Shown piece by piece: positions 1 through 9,000 of a stretch of DNA of 29,084 bases. Below the pieces are notes generated by a model. The model worked only from the letters and a program-made list of their open reading frames with translations, had not been told where the DNA came from and searched no databases. The stretch is from JAADHY01 sp964428935 (GTDB lineage: Bacteria > Planctomycetota > Planctomycetia > Planctomycetales > Planctomycetaceae): assembly GCA_964428935.1 (NCBI GenBank), contig CAYSAG010000028.1, forward strand, positions 1 to 29,084, written 5' to 3'. Both the position numbers and the translations under genes were made by a program. How positions within the stretch are numbered: position 1 is the stretch's first letter; each line of letters begins with the position of its first letter.

Positions 1-315
1 AGACGGCCACCGAGCTAACTTCAGGTTACAGGTGTTCAAACGTGTCCACTTCCGGCTGCAGGCTTCGCCGCTCGGCCCGGACCACTCGGTCCGTTTCCCC
101 GTTTCATCCGCCTTTCGGCACGAGGCTGCCCAGACCGTCCCGGTTGAAACTCCGGCCCGCCACTGTGCAGAATCCGTTTCAGTCGGTAAGCTGTTGGAAG
201 GTCGTGCGCTCTTGTTCGCCGACGGACAGGACGGTGTTCGTCGTGCCGCCAGCGGCTCGACCGCTGGTCTGTGTGCGGCCGGAACGTCCACGCTACGGAA
301 GGGCCTGAGGGAGCA
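1..315. other. Upstream region, no gene seen
   Basis: I see no convincing gene here. The short overlapping frames are Arg/Pro/Ser-rich and look like GC-rich noise. The only functional signal is the purine-rich GAGGGA at 307-312, the likely ribosome binding site of the gene starting at 316. The first bases may belong to an intergenic region that begins outside the window. Confidence 0.5.
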
Positions 316-1314
316 ATGAAGGCAGCGTACATCGAACGGACGGGTCCGCCCGAGGTCATTCGGTACGGCGAGTTACCCACGCCGGAGCCCGGTCCGACTC
401 AGTGCTTGGTGCGAGTGGCGGCCGTGGCGGTCAACCCGGTCGACACGTACATTCGCAGCGGAGCCATTTCGGTCCCACTGAAGTTTCCGTTCATTGTCGG
501 CTGTGACCTGGCCGGCACGGTCGAGAAGGTGGGCGAGCAGGTGACGCGGTTCAAGCCGGGGGACCGCGTCTGGGGGAGCAACCAGAGTTTCTTCGGACGT
601 CCCGGCACGTTCGCCGAGTACGCGGCCGTCGACGAGTGCTGGTTGTACCCCACGCCGGAGGGAATGTCGGACGAGCGGGCAGCGGCCGGCGCCTTGGTGG
701 GCATTACGGCTCACCTAGGTCTGTTCTTGCACGGCGGACTCCGGTCCGGCGAAGTCGTCTTCGTCAATGGCGGAACCGGCGGCGTTGGTTCGTGCGTGGT
801 GCAGCTGGCGAAAGCCGCGGGAGCTCGCGTCATTGCCACGGTGGGCAACGCCCAGAAGAAAGAGCTGTGCGAAAGCTGGGGCGCCGACTGCGTGCTCGAC
901 TACCACGACCCGAACTTGGACGACCAGATTCGCCAGTTCGCCGAGCCGTTCGGCGGAATCGACCTCTGGTTCGAGACGCTCCGCGAGCCGACGCTGGAAC
1001 GCACAATCGGCCTAATGAAGAAGCGAGGTCGCATCATTTTAATGGCTGGCCGAGACGCGCGGCCCGACTTTCCTTTGGGGCCTTTCTACGTGAACGACCT
1101 GCGTCTGATCGGCTTCGCCATGTTCAACGCTTCGCCCGAGGAACAGCGGCGTTGCGCCGAGGCAATCAACGAGCTGTTTCAGAAAGGCGGCTGGCAGCCG
1201 GTAATCGGAAAGGTCCTTCCCCTCTCCGAGGCGGCTCAAGCCCACCGCCTGCAAGAAGAAAACACACTGGGCAAGAAGGGCACGCTGACCGGCAAAATTG
1301 TTCTCAAACCCTGA
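316..1314 (+). CDS. NADPH:quinone reductase, zeta-crystallin type (MDR superfamily)
   Basis: This 332-residue protein is a medium-chain dehydrogenase/reductase of the quinone reductase type. Its N-terminal GroES-like half carries NPVDTYIRSG (about residues 40-49) and the GCDLAGTVEKVG segment. Its Rossmann half carries NGGTGGVGS at 151-159, the NADPH-binding loop of this family. The catalytic zinc ligands of alcohol dehydrogenases are absent, which agrees with one-electron or hydride reduction of quinones or activated double bonds in the cytoplasm. ATG 316 is preferred over an in-frame start at 271 because GAGGGA lies at 307-312 and the alignable domain starts at MKAAYIE. It is followed by a hairpin terminator and appears monocistronic. 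The exact substrate cannot be told from sequence. Confidence 0.9.
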   Translation: MKAAYIERTGPPEVIRYGELPTPEPGPTQCLVRVAAVAVNPVDTYIRSGAISVPLKFPFIVGCDLAGTVEKVGEQVTRFKPGDRVWGSNQSFFGRPGTFAEYAAVDECWLYPTPEGMSDERAAAGALVGITAHLGLFLHGGLRSGEVVFVNGGTGGVGSCVVQLAKAAGARVIATVGNAQKKELCESWGADCVLDYHDPNLDDQIRQFAEPFGGIDLWFETLREPTLERTIGLMKKRGRIILMAGRDARPDFPLGPFYVNDLRLIGFAMFNASPEEQRRCAEAINELFQKGGWQPVIGKVLPLSEAAQAHRLQEENTLGKKGTLTGKIVLKP

Positions 1315-1342
1315 CCGGCCGACCGGCTCCCCTTCCTTCCGC

Positions 1343-1370
1343 ACCGCGGGACGTGTGCAACCGCGGTTTT
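1343..1370 (+). terminator. Rho-independent terminator candidate
   Basis: A 7-bp stem, ACCGCGG (1343-1349) with CCGCGGT (1361-1367), is followed directly by TTT. It lies about 30 bases after the stop of the quinone reductase gene, the expected place for its terminator. Confidence 0.5.
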
Positions 1371-1372
1371 GG

Positions 1373-1401
1373 TTGCAGTCGTCGGCTCGTGACGGTTTAA
1401 T
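1373..1401 (+). promoter_or_regulatory. Possible sigma-70 promoter of the small lipoprotein gene
   Basis: TTGCAG (1373-1378; three of six consensus bases) is separated by 17 bases from TTTAAT (1396-1401; five of six). It sits about 90 bases before the lipoprotein start and after the preceding terminator. The -35 match is weak, so this is tentative. Confidence 0.35.
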
Positions 1402-1492
1402 GTGTCCGTTCAAACGTTAAGGTCCGTTCCGGCGTACGAAACGGGCTGTGTGTTTTCAGACAGTGGGGTGTCTGTTAGAGAAAGGACGAGCC

Positions 1493-1717
1493 ATGACACT
1501 GCTGAGACGAACAATCTGGACGCTGAGCCTGTTGTCCATGCTGAGTCTGCCGGTCTTCTTGACCGGTTGTCCGAGCAGCAATCAGTCGTCCGAACCCAGC
1601 GCGACGTCGACGGAGGAGCCCACGGGCACGGAGAGTCCGCAGGCTGAGCCGTCCGGTGGCGAGGAAGGCGGCAGCGAAGCCGGTTCGACCACCGGCGGCG
1701 GTACCGAGACTCCGTAG
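1493..1717 (+). CDS. Small secreted lipoprotein, acidic Ser/Gly/Thr-rich tail
   Basis: This 74-residue protein begins MTLLRRTIW, followed by a hydrophobic segment and the lipobox LTGC with the lipidated cysteine at residue 26. The mature part of about 49 residues is a low-complexity tail rich in Ser, Glu, Gly, Pro and Thr, with no folded domain. ATG 1493 has AAAGGA at 1481-1486; the in-frame start at 1448 would put 15 residues ahead of the signal peptide and has no better site. Such tiny lipoproteins with disordered tails are common in Planctomycetes, and their function is unknown. The next gene is convergent, so this is a single-gene unit. Confidence 0.75.
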   Translation: MTLLRRTIWTLSLLSMLSLPVFLTGCPSSNQSSEPSATSTEEPTGTESPQAEPSGGEEGGSEAGSTTGGGTETP

Positions 1718-1805
1718 CCGCTTCAGACGCGACACAAACCCTTTTCCGTCGTGAGGCTAGACCGACCAGCCGACGAACGCGAAAAGGCCGTGCTACAACG
1801 ACGAC

Positions 1806-1838
1806 CGGCCGCAGTCCAGCGTTCTGCTGCTGCGGCCG
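1806..1838. terminator. Possible bidirectional terminator hairpin
   Basis: A perfect 9-bp inverted repeat, CGGCCGCAG (1806-1814) and CTGCGGCCG (1830-1838), lies between the convergent lipoprotein and DUF72 genes. There is no clear T run, so intrinsic termination is uncertain. Confidence 0.35.
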
Positions 1839-1943
1839 TCTTCGTGCGCGACCACCGTCCGCGCGAGTTCGGCTCACGGCCATGATGGTCGCTCCGACGT
1901 TTTTCCGCGCTCTCCCCTTCCCGCCCCGCTCGCCGGCCGCGCC

Positions 1944-2678
1944 TCACCGTTCGCCCTGCAGCAACCGCTGCAGACGCAACGCGTCTTCGCGCATGTTCGA
2001 GTTGTTCAGCAGGCAGTAGCCGGACCGACGTCGACACTCGCCGGCCACTCGACGCAGCTCGTCGTCCGAGTAACGGTGCGAGTAGACAATGCGCCCGCGC
2101 TGGTCCACCCGACCGTGAAGACGAAAGTAGACGGTCCCGCCGGTGACCGGCTCAGCGTAAAGCGGGTCGACCACGTGGACCAAGTCCAGCTCGTTGCACA
2201 ACGACCGAACCAACGCGTCGGTCCACTCCGCTCCACGCGGCTCCCAGCAGAACGTCAGTCCGTCTCGCGCAGCCCAGCCAAAAAAGCGCCGCAAGTTGCT
2301 CACGTTTTCGTCGGTCGGTCGGAAGCTGGCCGGACACTGGAAAACGACACACGCGGCGTGAAGCAGCCGAGCCAACTCCAGCGTCGTGTGCCAAGCGGCT
2401 CGAACGGTCGGCGTGTCGCGGAAATCACCACACTCGGCCCGCTCCGCCTCGCTCAACCGACACCGCTTGTACGTGGGGCTGCTTCCTCGGTGCGTAATGG
2501 CCTGAAAAGCCTTCAGCGTGAAGACGAACTGGTCAGGAGCCTGCCGACGCCAACGCTCAACCGTTCGGGCTTGCGGAGGCTGGTAGAACGTTTGCTGAAT
2601 TTCGACCAGCCGAAACGTGCGAAAAAACTCCGCCTGCGGAAGACAAAACCCACACGTTCCCACGAGCACGCCGCTCAT
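1944..2678 (-). CDS. DUF72 (YecE-like) TIM-barrel family protein
   Basis: This 244-residue protein is a DUF72 member, a family with a TIM-barrel-like fold and no firmly assigned reaction. Recognisable parts are the opening VGTCGF, the FVFTLKAFQAITH segment near residues 50-62, the CWEPRG strand in the middle and YFRLHGR near residue 185. The length is normal for the family. ATG 2678 follows GAGGGA about 5 bases upstream on the minus strand. It lies 47 bases downstream of pdxJ on the same strand, so the two are probably co-transcribed. No link in function to pyridoxal phosphate synthesis is known to me. Confidence 0.85.
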   Translation of the reverse strand: MSGVLVGTCGFCLPQAEFFRTFRLVEIQQTFYQPPQARTVERWRRQAPDQFVFTLKAFQAITHRGSSPTYKRCRLSEAERAECGDFRDTPTVRAAWHTTLELARLLHAACVVFQCPASFRPTDENVSNLRRFFGWAARDGLTFCWEPRGAEWTDALVRSLCNELDLVHVVDPLYAEPVTGGTVYFRLHGRVDQRGRIVYSHRYSDDELRRVAGECRRRSGYCLLNNSNMREDALRLQRLLQGER

Positions 2679-2725
2679 GAGCGTCCCTCGCCACCGCGTG
2701 GTCCGGCGGGCCGTCGGCCGTCCGC

Positions 2726-3445
2726 CTACGGGTTGGCGACCAACTGTTTCATTTCTCGAACCGCCCGCTCGAACCCGACCAGAATGGCCCGAGCCACAAT
2801 GCTGTGGCCAATGTTCAGCTCACTCACCCCCGGAATGGCCGCAACGCGACGGACGTTGCGGTAGGTCAGGCCGTGTCCCATGTGAAGGAGCAGTCCGGCG
2901 TCGAGCGCGGCGCGGCCCGCCCGAACCAACGTCTCGTACTCCCGGTCCTGCTCCTGCCTGGTTCGAGCCTCGGCGTAGCGGCCCGTGTGCAGCTCGACCG
3001 CGTCCGCTCCCAGTTCCTTCGCCACCTCAATCTGTCGCTCGTCCGGGTCAATGAACAGACTGACTTCAATGCCCGCCTCCTGAAGCCGCTGAACGCACTC
3101 GCCCACCTTTTGCCGGTGAGCGACCACGTCCAGTCCTCCCTCGGTCGTAATTTCCTGCCGACGTTCCGGGACCAGCGTCGCCTGGTCGGGCCGGACGTCC
3201 AACGCAATTCGCAAAATTTCCTCCTCAGCCGCCATTTCCAGGTTGAGCTTCACCTGGACCGTCTGCCGAAGCACCCGCAGGTCCCGGTCCTGAATGTGAC
3301 GGCGGTCCTCCCGCAAGTGCAGCGTAATGCCGTCGGCCCCGCCCAGCTCGGCCAGCACGGCCGCCCAAACCGGGTCGGGCTCAATTGTCCGACGGGCCTG
3401 CCGCACCGTCGCCACGTGGTCAATGTTGACACCCAAAGCTGGCAT
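2726..3445 (-). CDS. pdxJ: Pyridoxine 5'-phosphate synthase PdxJ
   Basis: This 239-residue protein catalyses the last ring-closing step of DXP-dependent vitamin B6 synthesis, joining 1-deoxyxylulose 5-phosphate and 3-amino-2-oxopropyl phosphate to pyridoxine 5'-phosphate. Family signatures are all present: NIDHVATVRQAR at 7-18, HLREDRRHIQ at about 43-52, the TLVPE strand, HMGHGLTY (usually HAGHGL) and ELNIGHSIVARA near the C-terminus. The length matches the family. ATG 3445 is supported by AAGGAG (complement of 3453-3458), 7 bases upstream. It is the first gene of a probable two-gene unit with the DUF72 gene. A cytoplasmic octameric TIM barrel is expected from homologues. Confidence 0.96.
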   Translation of the reverse strand: MPALGVNIDHVATVRQARRTIEPDPVWAAVLAELGGADGITLHLREDRRHIQDRDLRVLRQTVQVKLNLEMAAEEEILRIALDVRPDQATLVPERRQEITTEGGLDVVAHRQKVGECVQRLQEAGIEVSLFIDPDERQIEVAKELGADAVELHTGRYAEARTRQEQDREYETLVRAGRAALDAGLLLHMGHGLTYRNVRRVAAIPGVSELNIGHSIVARAILVGFERAVREMKQLVANP

Positions 3446-4085
3446 GGTCCCGCTCCTTGCTCAAGGCTCGCTTCCCTCTTGCCCTCCGACCACGACCCTC
3501 CTGCGCAGACCAAAGGCTTCCGCAACGCAACTGGCGCTCAGAATGACCGACAACAGAATATTCACTCGCGGCCGAAGATGGCAGTCTCGGCGCTCCACAA
3601 CACCACGGCGGCCGGTGCGGTCCGCAACTTGACGTGAGCTCCACGACTGCCGACACAGTCGCCAGCCCGTACCGGCCGGCCGTTGCGGCCGCACCCGGCA
3701 CCGGAGCCGTCGCCGCCGAGGCTGCGACCGCCCTCGCGGCGGGCCGCCAGACGCCAGCAAGGCCGTTTGCCGCTCCGCCCGGTCACCAGTAGAATCCGCC
3801 AGCGCAGCCGGCTCCGCCACGCAAATCCGAGGGTTGCCCCTCGAAAGACGGCTCGCTGCACCGGCCAGGCCGCTCGCGTCCCCGTGCAGAAGCTGAATGT
3901 CTGCTCGAGTGGCCTGGCCGGTTGACCCCGAAGCCTACGGCCGTCAGCGCAGGTTCGACCCAGCCGTCCGAAAAGCTGCGTACGAAAACGGAAAGAACAA
4001 CGCGCCCTAGGCGTGTAGCACGCGCCGCCGAATCGTCGGCCGCTCGGCCGGCACGCCCGTTTTGAAAAGCGAGGCTCGAGAACCC
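3446..4085. other. Intergenic region, no gene seen
   Basis: About 640 bases separate the divergent pdxJ and the small membrane protein gene. The frames here are short, Arg/Pro-rich and show no signal peptide, membrane segment, domain motif or good ribosome binding site apart from the one serving pdxJ. I found no tRNA-like fold or clear tandem repeat. Confidence 0.4.
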
Positions 4086-4313
4086 ATGTTGCCCAACTCG
4101 GACCAGGTTCTAATGGGGGTCGGCGTTGCCGTCGTTTGTCTGGCGGGGTTGGTTCGAGCCGACTGGTTTCTGGCCGAGACCCGAAAAGGCCAACGTCTGG
4201 TGCGCTGGTTGGGTCAACCGTGGGCCGGCCGAGTCTTTCGAGCGCTAATGGGGCTCGGAATTGTTTTCGGTCTGCTGCTGGCCAGCGGCGTGGTCAACCC
4301 GGTGCAGTGGTGA
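4086..4313 (+). CDS. Small two-helix membrane protein, Imm17-like pattern
   Basis: This 75-residue protein has two hydrophobic segments, about residues 6-22 and 52-70, separated by a basic loop. The order RADWFLAETRKGQRLVRWLG then GRVFRALMGLGIVFG resembles the small two-helix proteins grouped as Imm17: a WF pair, a basic stretch, a Gly-Arg-x-Phe segment and a Gly-rich second helix. That is a pattern resemblance recalled from memory, not an alignment. ATG 4086 is preferred; the upstream TTG at 4062 would add eight charged residues. The purine stretch GAGGCTCGAG (4071-4080) may act as the ribosome binding site. It is 422 bases ahead of sat and not obviously in its operon. Role unknown. Confidence 0.65.
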   Translation: MLPNSDQVLMGVGVAVVCLAGLVRADWFLAETRKGQRLVRWLGQPWAGRVFRALMGLGIVFGLLLASGVVNPVQW

Positions 4314-4735
4314 GTCGGCCGACGAGGGACGGCGGTCTCGTTCGCTGTCGGCGGTCGCAGGTGGAGCGACGTCGGGTGCCGGGCCGCCGAGGCTCGAAAG
4401 CGGGTCGCCAGCGCTGGACGTCGCGTCGACGCGGGAACGACTCGCGGTCGCGCTCGTCGACGAACAGCTTGACGGCCCCGAGTCCGCTGGCCTACAGTCT
4501 TGCCCGACCCGCGTCGCCGGTCGGCCTTCGGGAACCGCCGGTCGCCTCCAGCCGACGGCCAGCCGCTCTGTCGGTGACCCGTCCGGTTGCAGCAGGCGAC
4601 GCGTCGGCGGCTGGAGAACTCGAACGACGAAGTCGAGACCGCCGAAACTCACACCACGGTTCCAGCCGAACACGGTGTCGGTCGTCACGAATTTCGGTAC
4701 CACGAGAATTCGAAAAAAGGAGCTCAACGAAACCA
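4314..4735. other. Intergenic region before sat, no gene seen
   Basis: The 422 bases hold only Arg/Ser-rich spurious frames. A sat-frame reading remains open upstream to 4136, but it lacks homology features and shares no Sat sequence before residue M at 4736. The likely sat ribosome binding site is at 4716-4722. Confidence 0.4.
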
Positions 4736-6007
4736 ATGAAAGACCTGATTCCCGCCCACGGTGGCCTGGACGAACCGGTCTGGCTGATTGTCCCGGACGA
4801 GGAAGTGGAAGAATTCAAGGCCAAGGCGGCTGCTCTGCCGAAGGTGTCTGTGTCGGCAGCCGACTTGTCCACCGTGTACCGTTTGGGCGATGGAACCCTC
4901 AGCCCGCTGACCGGACCCATGGACCGGCAAACCTACGAGCGGGTGCTGGAAGAGGAAGTCATTGAGCGGGACGGTCGGTTGTACGCTTGGACGATTCCCA
5001 TTGCCTTCCCGGTCGACCAGCAGACGGCTCGCTCGATTCAGCCGGGCCAAACGGTCGCTCTCACCAGTCCGCACGGGCAGGTGGTGGCGACGCTGGAAGT
5101 GAGCGACGTCTACCCGTGGGACAAAATGAAGTACCTGCGGAGCGTGTACGGAACGGAGCGAATCGACCACCCGGGCGGAGACATGGTCCTCAAGAACGAC
5201 GCCGACAAGACGCACTTGCTGGGCGGCCGCATTCGCGTCTTGCCGCAACCGAAGCACCCCAGTTTCGGCCAGTACATTTTGACGCCTCGGCAAGTGCGAG
5301 CGCTCATTCGCGAGAAAGGCTGGGACGCCGTCGTGGCGTTCCAAACTCGCAACCCGCTGCACCGCGCTCACGAGTACGCCTTGGTGTACGGTCTGGAGAC
5401 TCTTCTGCGACAGGGAAAGAACGCCGGCGCGGTCCTGAACCCGCTGGTCGGCGAAACGAAAAGCGACGATGTCAGCGCCGAGGTGCGAATGAAGACCTAC
5501 GAGAAGCTCATTACCGACCGCGTCTTGGGCGAAGGAGACAGCGACCCGGAGCTTTGGAAAAACCGCTCCGACACCGTGGCCGACCGCGTCGTGCTGATTG
5601 GACTGGACATCAAAATGTTTTACGCCGGCCCGAAAGAGGCGGTCATGCACGCCATTTACCGTCAAAACATGGGCTTCACTCACATCATCATTGGCCGCAA
5701 GCACGCCGACGCGCCCTACCACGACGGCTCACCCATTTGGGGAGACTTCGACGCCCAGGAAATTTTCGACCGATTGAAGGGTGAGCTGCGCATTCAGCCG
5801 GTCAAAGTCGGTTTCGCCGCGTACTACGAGAGCATTGGCCGGGTCGACCTCATGGAAAACCACCCGGACGAAAAGCCCGTGTTCATTTCGGGCAAGGAGG
5901 TGCGAGCGACCCTGCAGCGCGGCGAAATGGTCGACCCGCGAATCATGCGTGAAAGCACGTCGCGGATTCTGATGGAAGCTTACCGAAAACAGCAGTCCGG
6001 CAATTGA
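4736..6007 (+). CDS. sat: Sulfate adenylyltransferase (ATP sulfurylase), Sat type
   Basis: This 423-residue enzyme interconverts sulfate + ATP with adenosine 5'-phosphosulfate + pyrophosphate. The PUA-like N-terminal domain contains LSPLTGPMDRQTYERVL (about 55-71). The catalytic domain has the nucleotide motif QTRNPLHRAHE at 203-213, the NPLVGETKSDDV loop at 235-246 and GRKHADAP at 320-327, where many assimilatory enzymes have a GRDHAG-type sequence. Homomeric Sat of this variant is, as I recall, also found in bacteria that run the reaction toward ATP in sulfur oxidation. ATG 4736 follows AAAAGGAG (4715-4722). No APS kinase, APS reductase or cysDN gene lies nearby, so direction and pathway cannot be decided here. 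The next gene is convergent, 32 bases away. Confidence 0.96.
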   Translation: MKDLIPAHGGLDEPVWLIVPDEEVEEFKAKAAALPKVSVSAADLSTVYRLGDGTLSPLTGPMDRQTYERVLEEEVIERDGRLYAWTIPIAFPVDQQTARSIQPGQTVALTSPHGQVVATLEVSDVYPWDKMKYLRSVYGTERIDHPGGDMVLKNDADKTHLLGGRIRVLPQPKHPSFGQYILTPRQVRALIREKGWDAVVAFQTRNPLHRAHEYALVYGLETLLRQGKNAGAVLNPLVGETKSDDVSAEVRMKTYEKLITDRVLGEGDSDPELWKNRSDTVADRVVLIGLDIKMFYAGPKEAVMHAIYRQNMGFTHIIIGRKHADAPYHDGSPIWGDFDAQEIFDRLKGELRIQPVKVGFAAYYESIGRVDLMENHPDEKPVFISGKEVRATLQRGEMVDPRIMRESTSRILMEAYRKQQSGN

Positions 6008-6039
6008 ACGAAGGGCCTCCGCCGACAGGGCGACCGAAT

Positions 6040-9000
6040 CTACGGCTCGACCAATCCGTACTTCTTCAGCTTGCTGTAGTAAGTGCTGCGCGGCATTCCG
6101 AGCAGCCGGGCGGCCTGAGCTTTGTTGCCGCCACAACGCTGCAGGGCCTCGAGAAGTAAAGCTCGTTCCGAGTCGGTCTGCCAGCCCGACCCGGTTGGTC
6201 CCACGGCCCGTGCCACGCTCGGAGCCACCGTCGTCGTCAGTCCGGGCCGGACGACGGTGGAGCGTCGCGTTCGGACCACGTCGGCCCCCACCGTCACTTC
6301 TGTGGGCAGGTCTTTCAGCCGAACGGTGTCGCCGTCGGCCAGGACCACGGCCCGCTCGATCGCGTTCTCCAGCTCGCGAATGTTGCCCGGCCAGTCGTAG
6401 CGGTGCAAGGCGTCCAGGGCGGCGTCCTCGATTCGAGTGACCTTCTTGCCCAGCCGTCGAGTGGCCTGCTCCAGAAAGTGGTAGGCCAGCTCGACAATGT
6501 CTTCCTTCCGTTCGCGGAGCGGCGGTAACAAAAGCGTAATGACGTTCAACCGGTAGTAAAGGTCTTCGCGGAACTTCCCTTCGCGAATCAACCGCGGCAA
6601 GTCTTGGTGCGTGGCCGTAATCAACCGAACGTCGACGTGAATGGTCCGCGTGCTCCCGACCGGCTCAAACGACCGCGTCTGCAACACGCGCAGCAGTTTG
6701 ACCTGCGTCTCGAGCGAAATGTCGCCAATTTCGTCCAGAAACAAAGTCCCGCCGTTGGCGGCTTCGAATCGACCGATGCGGTCCCGGTGGGCCCCCGTAA
6801 AAGCTCCCTTCACGTGCCCAAACAGCTCGCTTTCCAGCAGTCCCGGCGACAGCGCCGCACAATGGACGGCTACGAAGGGACCGTCCCGGCGAGGACTGTT
6901 CTCGTGAATGACTTGGGCCAGCATTTCCTTACCCGTGCCGCTTTCGCCGAGCAAGAGCACGGAGGCGTCGCTGGCCGCCACCTTGCGAGCCGTCTCGAGC
7001 ACGCGACGAATGGCCGGGCTGTTGCCGCGAATCAGGCCTCGACGAAAGTCTTTTTCCGGCTTCGGTGTTGTTCGAGCTTGCGGAGGTTCGTCCGGCGCCG
7101 ACAAGTCGCCCTGCACGTTCTGCATCATGGCAATGCGTCGGCGTTGTTCCTCAATCTGAGCGGCCTTCCGTTGCAGCTCTTCGTTCAGTCGAGCGAAATT
7201 GCGACGCAACTCCTGGCTCTGAATGGCCACGCCGGTCACCTGGCCCAAGGCGTTCAAGAACGTCAAGTCCTCGGCCGTGAAGGGCGTGCCGCTCCCTTTG
7301 GCCGACAGAGCCACCAGCCCGACCAGCTCGCCGCGAATCTCCAAAGCGTAAAGCAGGTGGGCGTCGAGCTGTCGCAGAGCTCGTTGGACCGGCGAGGAAC
7401 CCCGCAGCCCGGGCAGTCCCCGGTGCAGCGTCTTTTCGGTCCGCAGCGACTGCAAAACGCCAGCTTCCAGCCGCAGTCGCTGCGGCCACGCCTCGCCCAG
7501 CCGCGACAGCAGCTCGAATTCGCCCGTCTCGCCGTTGAAGGAGTAAATGGCTGCCTGCTTCACGCGAAGCACGTCACGGCAGGAAGCAATCATGCGGTCG
7601 GCCAACACGCGGCGGTCTGCAAACTGCTCCACCGCCCGATTGATTTCCTCCAGCGCTCGGTCCAACTGGTACTTCTCGCGGTAAAAGCGTCGGTCCACCG
7701 CCTGCTGCAACTGGTCCCGCAGCCACAGCATGGACCCCACCACCAAAGTCAACACCAGCACCAGAAAAACCGACTGCTGCGTGGTCAGGACCGGTGTGCG
7801 CAAACCGGCCAACACCGTCACGGCGGCAATGGCCGTCGCGAACCCGACGGTAATGGCCGCGCTGGCCAACGAGTAGACCATGCCCTTGCTGACCAGCTGG
7901 TCCATCAGCAGCAGTTTGAACCGGACAATGCCCACCCCGTAGGCCAGCAAGAACGACAAACACGCAAAGAACATGCAAAGGCGCGTCTCCCAGCCGAACG
8001 CAAAACGAACTTTCCCTTCCGGTCCGGACAGGAAAGCCAAGTACAACACGTAGCCGACCAGCACCGCCGCCGTGGCCGCCGCAGCCAGAATCCACTTCAT
8101 TTGAGCCTTCTCGGCTCGACGCCGCGTGACGGCCGAGTTGTAAGCCACGGCAGCCAGCGTCAACACAAAGCACCCCGCCGCGAAGACCACGTAGCCGTAA
8201 ATGGCGTCCCGTAACGCTTGCAGCAGCACGGCTACGCGAGCCGCTGTCGCCACGTCAGTCTGACCGGTCTGCAGCCATTCGATGTAGCCCAGCAGACCCA
8301 CGAAACCGACAATCGCGCAAACCGGCACGCTGTAAATCACCGTCACCCAATGCCGCGGCAGCCGACGTACGGCCGGGGTCGCATTCGGGTACACGTTGAA
8401 AAAGTGCAGCAGCGTGACCGGTAGCAGGCTAGCCCCCACCACAAACGGCACCATGAGCCAAAGACGGCTGGCAATGATCCACCAGTGAAAGCCGCCCATG
8501 AAGGCCAACAGGCTGAGCGCGCAGGTCGAGAAGAACAGGCGAGCGGACTGGTCGAACGGCCGGTACCACACCGCGACCGCCGCCACCACGTAAATCGGAA
8601 GAAAACACAAGAACCACACCAGCGACAGCAGGACCTCCGTCAACGGCAACGAGTGAAGCTGCAAGTACGTGACCTGCCGCTCCGCGCCGTCCGCCGGCTG
8701 AAACTCCACCCGCACGTAGCGCTTCCCTTCCACGGCCACGAGCCAGGGAATCTGCCCAATCAGCTCGGAAATGTCCGAGCCGGCGTCAAGCTGTCCGCCG
8801 GCAGGCAGCTCCACGCCCCGAAGCCGCGCGACCACTGCGGCAAAGTCGGCAAACGTTCGCACCGGCTGGTTTCCAATCTGCACGACCACGTCCCCCACCC
8901 CCGGCCGTGCGCAGCCCGCAGCAACCACCGCGTGCGTCACGTCACGAATCCGAAGACCGCCCGCCTCCGGCACTTGGTCGGTCAACAGGCACCGGAGCCC

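Noticed and set aside
6604..8214. 536-codon plus-strand frame
   Set aside because: It lies wholly antisense to the sigma-54 activator, whose domains are clear; the product is Gln/His/Arg-rich and has no recognisable fold.
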